In this document: positions 24,327-30,376 of the stretch, piece after piece
How the letters are laid out: each line of letters starts with the position of its first letter
Position numbering within the stretch: position 1 is the stretch's first letter
Assembly: GCA_050261675.1 (NCBI GenBank)
Contig: JBLNDO010000031.1
Span: 1 to 30,376, forward strand
Source: DASUBN01 sp050261675
GTDB lineage: Bacteria; Pseudomonadota; Gammaproteobacteria; Natronospirales; REEB76
DNA: 30,376 nt
Direction: 5' to 3'
Position numbers and translations under genes: made by a program
Notes under the pieces: model-generated
Databases searched by the model: none
Seen by the model: only the letters and a program-made list of their open reading frames with translations
Told to the model about the DNA's origin: nothing

Positions 24327-25495
24327 GTGCGTTTTCCCTTGAAGAAGCGCAGGCGGGGCTTGAGTCCGCCCAGTTGGTACCCCAGGAATTCCGGCGCTGG
24401 CAGGTCCCACAGGCAGAAATCCGCCTGCATGCCGGGCGCGAGGGCGCCGATTCTACCCTCCCGGCCGAGGGCGCGCGCGGCATGGCGCGTGACGCCGTCG
24501 AGGGTCTCCGCGGGGGTCAGCCCGAAGAGGATGCCCGCCATGTGCATGGCGGCGAGCAGACTCGCCACCGGCGCGGAACCGGGGTTCAGGTCCGTGGCGA
24601 CCGCCATGGGCACCCGGTGCTTGCGGAACAAATCCACGGGCGGCTTGCGGGTCTCCTTCAGGAAATAGAACGCCGCCGGCAGGAGCACCGCCACCGTGCC
24701 GTGTTCAGCCATGGCTTGCACGTCCAGTTCCTCGCTGTACTCCAGATGGTCGCAGGACAGCGCCCCGAGTTCCGCCGCGAGACGCGTGCCGCGCAGGTTC
24801 GAGAGCTGGTCGGTGTGGGCACGGAGCTTCAAGCCGAGCTCCGCCGCCTTTTCCGCGAGCCGCTTCAGATCGTCCAGGTCGAAGGCGATGTTCTCCACGA
24901 AGATGTCCACGCATTCCGCGAGCCTCTCCGCGGCCACCGCGGGCAGCATCTCGTCGAGCACGAGACGCATGTAGTCGTCGCGTTTCGTTCCCGGGGACAC
25001 GGCGTGGGCGCCGATGAAGGTGGGGACCACGTCCAGTGCAACGTGCTTCGGCAGCGCGTGGATCGCCCGGAGCATCTTGAGCTCGGTCTCGGGATCCAGG
25101 CCGTAGCCGCTCTTGATCTCGACGGTGGTCACGCCTTCGGCCGCCAGGGCTTCGAGACGGGGGAGGGTCTGCTCAATCAGTTCCGCCTCGCTCGCGGCAC
25201 GCACCGCCTTCACGGTGCTGACGATGCCGCCTCCCGCCTTGGCGATGTCGGCATAGCTCGCCCCCCCGAGCTTGAGCAGGTGCTCCGCCAGGCGGTCGCC
25301 GGCGTAGAGGGCATGGGTGTGGCAATCCACGAACCCCGGCAGCAGCCACATCCCGCGGGCGTCCAGGGCCTCCTTCGCGGCACTTTCGGTGCCCCCGACG
25401 GCGGCGATCTTCCCGTCCCGCACGGCGAGGCTGGAGGCGGGTGGTGCGCCCGTGCCGGTGTAGACACGGGCGTTCTTTATCAGCAGGTCGTGCAC
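24323..25495 (-). CDS. hutI: Imidazolonepropionase
   Basis: A 390-residue amidohydrolase-superfamily enzyme that opens imidazolonepropionate to N-formimino-L-glutamate (third step). Metal ligands His59 and His61 are in GFVDCHTHALYAGDR. VEIKSGYGLD, LRAHTDQLS and AVATDLNPGSAP are further family motifs. The start is GTG 25495: an in-frame TAG lies two codons upstream, and no suitable ATG occurs before the conserved region. It is the first gene of the hutI-hutH operon and divergent from hutF, with only 39 bp between the two start codons. The divergent promoters must therefore overlap each other or reach into coding sequence, which suits joint control. Confidence 0.97.
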   Translation of the reverse strand: MHDLLIKNARVYTGTGAPPASSLAVRDGKIAAVGGTESAAKEALDARGMWLLPGFVDCHTHALYAGDRLAEHLLKLGGASYADIAKAGGGIVSTVKAVRAASEAELIEQTLPRLEALAAEGVTTVEIKSGYGLDPETELKMLRAIHALPKHVALDVVPTFIGAHAVSPGTKRDDYMRLVLDEMLPAVAAERLAECVDIFVENIAFDLDDLKRLAEKAAELGLKLRAHTDQLSNLRGTRLAAELGALSCDHLEYSEELDVQAMAEHGTVAVLLPAAFYFLKETRKPPVDLFRKHRVPMAVATDLNPGSAPVASLLAAMHMAGILFGLTPAETLDGVTRHAARALGREGRIGALAPGMQADFCLWDLPAPEFLGYQLGGLKPRLRFFKGKRT

Positions 25496-25534
25496 GCGCT
25501 ACTCGGGGTCGGGGAATCGTGAGAGCATAAGAGT

Positions 25535-26866
25535 ATGCAGACCCGCCTGGCGTTTGAACACATCTTGACTCCCGACGGACTCCTTCGCCACCAGGCCCTT
25601 GTGCTGGATGGGCAAGGGCGCATCGCCCGCATCGAGCCCGCGCGCGCGCCCTTCGACGGCTTCCTCGCGCTGCCGGGCATGCCCAACGCCCACAGCCACG
25701 CATTCCAGCGGGCCTTGTCCGGCTACGGCGAGGCCCCCAGGGGGCAGGACTCCTTCTGGAGCTGGCGCGAGGCCATGTACCGGCTGGCGAACCGCGTGGC
25801 CCCCGAGGACATGTTCCACATCGCCCGCGAGGCCTTCTGGGACATGCTGCGGGGCGGTTTCACCAGCGTGGCGGAATTCCATTACCTGCACCACATGCCC
25901 GACGGCAGCCCGGGCGCGCACATGGGCCGGGCGGTGATCTCTGCCGCCCGGGAAGTCGGCATCCGCCTGCGTCTGCTTCCGGTTTTCTATCAGACGGGAG
26001 GCTTCAAGCAGCCGGCCCGCGACGAGCAACGGCGCTTCGTGCATGCCAGCGTCAAGGATTACTGTGCGCTATTGCAGGAGTTTCACGGCGTCGATTTAGG
26101 GATTGCACCCCATTCCCTCCGCGGCGTGCCTCCGGAGATGCTGGAAAGGCTCGTGGAAGACGCCGGTAAGGTGACGGGCGAAGCGAGCCCCGTGCACATT
26201 CACATCAGCGAGCAACTGCGTGAGGTGGACGAGTGCAGGCTCGCCTACGGTGCAACGCCGGTGGAGCTTCTTGCCAAGAATGCGGTTCTGGGCCCGCGCT
26301 GGAGCCTGGTGCATGCCACCCACGCCACCGAAAACGAACGGGCACTGATGCTGAAAGCAGGCGTGAACCTGGTCATCTGTCCCATCACCGAGGCCTATCT
26401 CGGCGACGGCCTGTTCCCGGCGGACGACTACGCTGCCGCCGGTGGCGTGCTGGCCGTGGGCTCCGACAGCAATTGCCGCATCGACGCCGTGGAAGAACTG
26501 CGCCTGCTGGAATACGGTCAGCGCCTGCGCGCGCAGCGGCGCGCGCGCCTCGCGGACGACCGCGGACTCGGGCTGCCGTTGTGGCAGAAAGCCTCCGCCG
26601 GCGGCGCGGCGGCGCTGGCCCAGGATACGGGTGCCCTCGCTCCCGGCAAATGGGCCGATGTGGTGGTGTTCGGCAACCACGGATCGACGTTCCGCGGCCA
26701 CGATACGGATACACTCCTGGATGCCCTCATCATCGGCGGCAGCCGCGCCGACATCAGCGATGTGTACGTCGGGGGCGTGCGGCGCATGCACAGCGGCGTC
26801 TGCCACGGGGCGGAGGGGAGCGCCCGGGAGTTCGCCGCCACCATGCTGCGCCTCAACCACGCCTGA
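25535..26866 (+). CDS. hutF: Formimidoylglutamate deiminase
   Basis: A 443-residue amidohydrolase. It converts N-formimino-L-glutamate to N-formyl-L-glutamate and ammonia, the fourth step of the five-step Hut pathway. Metal-binding residues are His53 and His55 in PNAHSHAFQRA, with later HIHISEQ, HATHAT and GSDSNCRID segments holding the remaining ligands. Length and motifs agree with HutF rather than guanine deaminase or TrzN-like enzymes, and the neighbouring hutG makes the assignment firm. The ATG at 25535 sits in a small inverted repeat (GCATA-AGAG-TATGC, 25525-25538), which may be chance. hutG starts 6 bp after its stop. Confidence 0.96.
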   Translation: MQTRLAFEHILTPDGLLRHQALVLDGQGRIARIEPARAPFDGFLALPGMPNAHSHAFQRALSGYGEAPRGQDSFWSWREAMYRLANRVAPEDMFHIAREAFWDMLRGGFTSVAEFHYLHHMPDGSPGAHMGRAVISAAREVGIRLRLLPVFYQTGGFKQPARDEQRRFVHASVKDYCALLQEFHGVDLGIAPHSLRGVPPEMLERLVEDAGKVTGEASPVHIHISEQLREVDECRLAYGATPVELLAKNAVLGPRWSLVHATHATENERALMLKAGVNLVICPITEAYLGDGLFPADDYAAAGGVLAVGSDSNCRIDAVEELRLLEYGQRLRAQRRARLADDRGLGLPLWQKASAGGAAALAQDTGALAPGKWADVVVFGNHGSTFRGHDTDTLLDALIIGGSRADISDVYVGGVRRMHSGVCHGAEGSAREFAATMLRLNHA

Positions 26867-26872
26867 AACGCC

Positions 26873-27691
26873 ATGCAGATCGCCTCTTTCCATGTTCGTG
26901 AACCGAGCGCCGCCGAGGTCCCGATGGTGGTGAGCATTCCCCATACCGGCATTTACGTGCCGGACACCATTGCAGCGGATTTCGCCTCCGATGCCATCCG
27001 CCGACTCCCCATGACCGACTGGTACCTGCACCACCTCTATGATTTCCTGCCTGCCCTGGGCGTGACCACGATCTACGGTACCTACAGCCGCTTCGTGGCG
27101 GACCTGAACCGGCCGCCGGATGACAAACCGCTCTATCCGGGCCGCTTCGAGACCGGCATCGTGGCGCAGAAGACCTTCTGGGGAGAGGACATCTACAAGA
27201 CGCCGCCTTCGCCCGAAGAGGTGGACCGCCGCCGGGAAATGGTCCATGCGCCCTATCACGCGCGGCTGCGGGAACTCCTGGAGAGCCGCATCACACGCTT
27301 CGGCGGCGTGGTGCTCATCGATGCCCACAGTGTCGCATCGCGCGCCAACAAGCTGCACGGCGAACTCAAGGACGACATCTATCTGGGCGATCGGGACGGC
27401 AAGAGCAATTCCGGGTGGCTCACCGAGACGGCGGAAAAGGCCTTCCGGGTGGAGAACCTGAAAGTCGTGCGCAACAACCCCTACAAGGGCGGCTATATCA
27501 CCGAGCACTATGGGGCCCTGCCGCGGGTGGCGGCACTGCAGATCGAGATGCGCTGGGGCCTGTACCTGGACGAGCAGCACCCCGATGCCCCTCCCACCCA
27601 TGCGCGGTTTTCGGCGTTCAAGAAGACCCTGCGTGGTGTCTTCGGCGTTCTCATGGCAGAAGTCAAACGCCATGGCAGGATCAGCAAATGA
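26873..27691 (+). CDS. hutG: N-formylglutamate deformylase
   Basis: A 272-residue enzyme of the N-formylglutamate amidohydrolase family. It hydrolyses formylglutamate to glutamate and formate, ending the Hut pathway. Family motifs are present: VSIPHTGIYVP with His24, MTDWYLHHLYDF, SRFVADLNRPPDD, VVLIDAHSV and the late ALQIEMRWGLYLDE. This is the formyl-type HutG, not the arginase-like formiminoglutamase that shares the same gene symbol in other bacteria, which fits the presence of HutF. The gene lies 6 bp after hutF and overlaps a small lipoprotein gene by 4 bp. Confidence 0.97.
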   Translation: MQIASFHVREPSAAEVPMVVSIPHTGIYVPDTIAADFASDAIRRLPMTDWYLHHLYDFLPALGVTTIYGTYSRFVADLNRPPDDKPLYPGRFETGIVAQKTFWGEDIYKTPPSPEEVDRRREMVHAPYHARLRELLESRITRFGGVVLIDAHSVASRANKLHGELKDDIYLGDRDGKSNSGWLTETAEKAFRVENLKVVRNNPYKGGYITEHYGALPRVAALQIEMRWGLYLDEQHPDAPPTHARFSAFKKTLRGVFGVLMAEVKRHGRISK

Positions 27692-28092
27692 AATCCGCCG
27701 GCCTGCACGTTTCGTTGTTGGCCGCGGGCCTTCTGTCGCTCACGGCCTGCACCGGCGTGGAGGAAATCCTGGGGATGGATCCCGGGCGGGTGCGCCTGGG
27801 CTGCTCCAGCGGCGGACCGCTCGTGGGATCGCCGCCCTTGCAGGCGAGTTACGGTTCCCTGGTGCCGGGCACGAAGCTCGAGATCCTCATGCCGCCGCCG
27901 GACCGTTCCGTGCTGTTCACGCTGCCGGAGGGGAATACCGGCGACGTGTTCGCCTACGACTGGAAGGAGAACGCCGTGGGGAGCGGGCGGCCGCCGGGGA
28001 TCTGGCAATGCCGCGTCAGCTGGCGCTACGATGGCGAATACTGGCGTCTCCTGCGCCTTGATGCCCAGTGGATAGGTGGGGCGCCGCGATAG
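27688..28092 (+). CDS. Small lipoprotein of unknown function, coupled to hutG
   Basis: A 134-residue predicted lipoprotein. The signal peptide ends in LTAC (Cys21). The mature part is a mixed beta/aromatic domain with two further cysteines (Cys39 and Cys108) that could form a disulfide. The end, WQCRVSWRYDGEYWRLLRLDAQW, is rich in Trp and Tyr. I do not recognise the family. The ATG overlaps the hutG stop (ATGA), so it belongs to the hutFG transcript, although no known Hut step takes place outside the cytoplasm. The transcript ends at the strong hairpin at 28114-28147. Confidence 0.8.
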   Translation: MKSAGLHVSLLAAGLLSLTACTGVEEILGMDPGRVRLGCSSGGPLVGSPPLQASYGSLVPGTKLEILMPPPDRSVLFTLPEGNTGDVFAYDWKENAVGSGRPPGIWQCRVSWRYDGEYWRLLRLDAQWIGGAPR

Positions 28093-28113
28093 CGCCGCCG
28101 CGAGATCGGAATA

Positions 28114-28147
28114 AAAACGGCGAGCAACTCCAGTTGCTCGCCGTTTT
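28114..28147. terminator. Bidirectional intrinsic terminator
   Basis: AAAACGGCGAGCAACT (28114-28129) pairs perfectly with AGTTGCTCGCCGTTTT (28132-28147). A tracts and T tracts flank both sides. It lies between the convergent hutFG-lipoprotein unit (plus) and the methyltransferase pair (minus), and can stop both. Confidence 0.95.
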
Positions 28148-28161
28148 GTTCGTGGAATCGA

Positions 28162-28989
28162 TCAGGGTTTCACGAATTTGAGCGTCATGCGGTCGCTCTC
28201 ACCGATGGCCGCGTACTTGGCCCGGTCCTTGTCTCCCAGGGTGTAGGTGGGCGGCAGGGTCCAGACGCCTTTCGGATAATCCTTGGTGTCCTTCGGATTG
28301 GCATTGATCTCCGACTGACCCGCGAGCTTGAAGCCCGCTTTCGCAGCCTCCTGGATCACGTAATCCACCGGCATATAGCCGGATTTGAAGGTCTGGTCCA
28401 CGGTCTTGCCCGCCGCGGCGCGGTGCTCCACCACACCGAAGATGCCGCCGTGCTTCAGCACCTTGAAGGCGGCCGCGAACACATGGTCCAGTTCACCCAT
28501 GCCCTGCCAGTTGTGCAGGTTGCGGAAGGTGAGCACCAGGTCCGCCGAACCCTCCGGGCCCAGGTTCATTTTTTCCGACGGCGCGAAATCCACCACCTTC
28601 ACCTTGCCGTAGACGGAGGGATTCGCCTTGAGCTTGTCCAGGTAAGCTTGGGTGGTGTCGGATTCACCGTAACCCTTGGGCGGTACCGCCGCATCGATGA
28701 GCTGGCCGTGGTCCTTGAGCACCGGCGCCAGGATTTCCGTGTACCAGCCGCCGCCTGGCCAGAGCTGCACCACGGTCATGTCGGGCCTGAGCCCGAAGAA
28801 TTCCAGGGTTTCCTTCGGATGGCGGTACTTGTCGCGGGCCGCGTTGGCGGGTTCGCGCCAGGAGCCCTGCAGCGCCGAACCCAGGGCCGTGTCGATGCCG
28901 CTGGTGTCCGGCGTGACCTGGGGCGCCGCCCAGGCGGAGAAGGCGGCCGCCCACAGCACGATGGACAGTGATTTCGCGAATCTCGTCAT
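28162..28989 (-). CDS. Exported class I SAM-methyltransferase-like protein, copy 1
   Basis: A 275-residue protein with a signal peptide (1-21, ending AWA) before a Rossmann-type methyltransferase fold. The family looks like the predicted methyltransferases of COG4798, characterised by PGGGWYTEILAP (78-89). Motif I here reads VVQLWPGGGW: the acidic residue usually present at the end of strand 1 is Gln75. Later motifs ADLVLTFRNLHNW and GGIFGVVEHRA match the family. A periplasmic location is odd because SAM is a cytoplasmic cofactor, so the true ligand and reaction are open. Copy 2 lies 9 bp upstream on the same strand, in a tandem pair probably transcribed together. Both end in GESDRMTLKFVKP. 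Confidence 0.82.
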   Translation of the reverse strand: MTRFAKSLSIVLWAAAFSAWAAPQVTPDTSGIDTALGSALQGSWREPANAARDKYRHPKETLEFFGLRPDMTVVQLWPGGGWYTEILAPVLKDHGQLIDAAVPPKGYGESDTTQAYLDKLKANPSVYGKVKVVDFAPSEKMNLGPEGSADLVLTFRNLHNWQGMGELDHVFAAAFKVLKHGGIFGVVEHRAAAGKTVDQTFKSGYMPVDYVIQEAAKAGFKLAGQSEINANPKDTKDYPKGVWTLPPTYTLGDKDRAKYAAIGESDRMTLKFVKP

Positions 28990-28998
28990 GGCTTCACC

Positions 28999-29787
28999 TT
29001 ATGGCTTGGGTTTAACGAATTTGAGGGTCATGCGGTCGCTCTCGCCGATTTCCTTGAGCTTCGGGTCGTTGCCCATCCAGTCCGGCAGCAACTGGTGGAC
29101 GTTGACGCTCTCGTCGTCCTTGGGATTGGCGTTGATCTCGGAGGCTCCGGCGAGCACGAAGCCGTGCTTGAGCCCCATCTGGATCATGTAATCCTCCGGG
29201 ACGCGGTGCAGGCTGTTGGAGGCGATCCGGGCGTCCATGTAGGGGCGGGCGCGGTGTTCCTCGATGCCAAGCACGCCGCCCGGCTTCAACACATTGAACG
29301 CGGCGGCGAACACCGAATCCAGGGTCGCCTCGTCGTCGTTCAGCCAGTCGTGGGTGTTGCGGAAGGTGAGCACCATATCGGCGGAACCGGGCGCGCCGAG
29401 ATCGGTGACTTTGGGCGGGGAGAATTCCACCAGCTTCACGTCGCCGAAGACTGCCTTGTTGGCCTGCAGCATGTCCGCGTACTTGCCTGTGGTCTTGCCG
29501 GCGGCCGCGATGAGGTGGCCGTGGTCCTTGAGTACCGGCGCCAGGATTTCCGTGTACCAGCCGCCGCCCGGCGCCAGCTCCACCACGGTCATGTCCGGCT
29601 TCAGGCCGAAGAATTCCAGGGTTTCGATGGGGTGCCGGTATTGGTCCCGGGCCTTGTGGGCATCGGAGCGCCAACTGCCTTGCACCGCCTGGTGCAGGAG
29701 GGTGTCCACGGCCCCGATGGCCGAGAATGCGCCCGTGGTCCAGAGCGCGGCGAGTGAAGCCAGGAATGCCAAGTGAAGGGGGCGCAT
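28999..29787 (-). CDS. Exported class I SAM-methyltransferase-like protein, copy 2
   Basis: A 262-residue paralogue of the downstream gene, with a signal peptide (about 1-23). Motif I is VVELAPGGGWYTEIL and keeps the acidic Glu70, unlike copy 1. ADMVLTFRNTHDW and GGVLGIEEHRA mark the rest of the fold, and the C-terminus ends GESDRMTLKFVKPKP. GGAG lies a few bases upstream of the ATG at 29787. The two copies share domain order and many blocks (YRHPxETLEFFGL, EINANPKD), indicating an old tandem duplication followed by divergence. The substrate is unknown. The upstream 135 bp hold the divergent start of a ferredoxin-NADP reductase gene; I see no certain promoter there. Confidence 0.82.
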   Translation of the reverse strand: MRPLHLAFLASLAALWTTGAFSAIGAVDTLLHQAVQGSWRSDAHKARDQYRHPIETLEFFGLKPDMTVVELAPGGGWYTEILAPVLKDHGHLIAAAGKTTGKYADMLQANKAVFGDVKLVEFSPPKVTDLGAPGSADMVLTFRNTHDWLNDDEATLDSVFAAAFNVLKPGGVLGIEEHRARPYMDARIASNSLHRVPEDYMIQMGLKHGFVLAGASEINANPKDDESVNVHQLLPDWMGNDPKLKEIGESDRMTLKFVKPKP

Positions 29788-29922
29788 CGGGATTCTCCAT
29801 GCGGGAGGGACTAGATATTAGCCGGGTACTCGGCTTCTGGGCGCGGATATGGTAAAAAGTGCCGCGCTGAAGGGCCTGGATCCCGCCTTCGTCCCTCTTT
29901 CTTTACTATCCGGTTGGAGTTC

Positions 29923-30376
29923 ATGAGTCACGAGAGGTTCAACTTCGTTCTGCAGGGCAGCCGCATGGTGACGCCGCGGGTGCTGCAGATGAGTTTCCGC
30001 CGCGAGGACGGCAAGCCCTTCAGCTACGTGCCGGGCCAGTTCATCACCCTGCACCTGCCGTTCCAGGACATGGAGCTTAGGCGCAGCTACAGCGTGGCGA
30101 CCATCCCGGGCCATTCCGGGGACGTGGAGATCGCCGTGACTCACGTGGACGGCGGCCGGGCCACCGGCATCCTCTTCGAACTCAAGCCCGGCGCGAAAGT
30201 GGCGGCCACGGGTCCCTTCGGCCGTTTCGTACTGCGAGAGGATCCTCCTTCGCGCTATCTGCTGATCGCCACCGGCACGGGAGTCTCGCCCTATCGCGCC
30301 ATGCTGCCGCAGCTCAAGGGGCTCTTGGCGGAGAAGAGGCATACGGCGGTGCTCATGCTCGGCGTGCGCGGTCCCG
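29923..30376 (+). CDS. fpr: Ferredoxin--NADP reductase, 5' part
   Basis: The frame is open from ATG 29923 to the window edge (151 residues seen; the family is about 250-260). It is an FAD/NADP-binding oxidoreductase that moves electrons between NADPH and ferredoxin or flavodoxin. The N-terminal FAD domain contains YVPGQFITLHLP and the FAD-binding RSYS (54-57). TGPFGRF and the NADP-site ATGTGVSPYRAM (116-127) follow. The start is supported by GGAG about 5 bp upstream. It is divergent from the methyltransferase pair. Related flavin reductases with the same domains cannot be fully excluded because the C-terminal end, which is diagnostic, is missing. Confidence 0.88.
   Translation, partial: MSHERFNFVLQGSRMVTPRVLQMSFRREDGKPFSYVPGQFITLHLPFQDMELRRSYSVATIPGHSGDVEIAVTHVDGGRATGILFELKPGAKVAATGPFGRFVLREDPPSRYLLIATGTGVSPYRAMLPQLKGLLAEKRHTAVLMLGVRGP

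Overview
GC-rich window, densely packed with genes that often overlap by 4 bp (ATGA/GTGA). The order M23 peptidase - xseA - guaB - guaA - tadA - purL resembles the arrangement I know from Gammaproteobacteria such as Pseudomonas. The DUF1820 gene and the BlaI/M56 pair fit the same class, perhaps near Xanthomonadales/Nevskiales. This placement comes from gene order and protein style, not from a database search.

Layout. 1-1007: 3' end of metX, then a cysteine dioxygenase (sulfur amino acid metabolism). 1016-3318 (minus): xseA with a translationally coupled exported M23 peptidase. 3424-7029: a good sigma70-type promoter drives guaB-guaA-tadA, followed by tRNA-Ser(CGA) and a terminator. 7244-12276: DUF1820 protein, MBL-fold hydrolase and purL, ending at a bidirectional terminator. 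12326-14678: a BlaI repressor/M56 (BlaR1-type) protease pair, divergent from a small lipoprotein gene. Two TACTA-N6-TAGTA operators and apparently back-to-back promoters lie between them. 14765-20582: hutU, pxpABC (5-oxoprolinase), an NlpC/P60 lipoprotein and an MFS transporter. 20593-22477 (minus): two tandem DUF4382 lipoproteins. 22478-22796: a promoter/hairpin/terminator region that may encode a structured RNA. 22797-25495 (minus): hutH-hutI. 25535-28092 (plus): hutF-hutG and a small lipoprotein. 28162-29787 (minus): two tandem exported methyltransferase-like proteins. 29923-end: 5' part of a ferredoxin-NADP reductase.

How the genes work together. HutH, HutU, HutI, HutF and HutG make a complete five-step histidine-to-glutamate route through formylglutamate, split over two loci with DUF4382 and other genes between them. 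hutU sits directly upstream of pxpABC, which fits salvage of 5-oxoproline formed spontaneously from glutamate-type intermediates. guaB, guaA and purL cover purine synthesis.

The most novel-looking parts are: (i) the BlaI/M56/lipoprotein module, whose protease lacks a penicillin-sensor domain and ends in a Cys-GS-Cys motif also seen in the regulated lipoprotein; and (ii) the candidate structured RNA upstream of the DUF4382 pair. No phage, insertion sequence, integrase or CRISPR array was seen.
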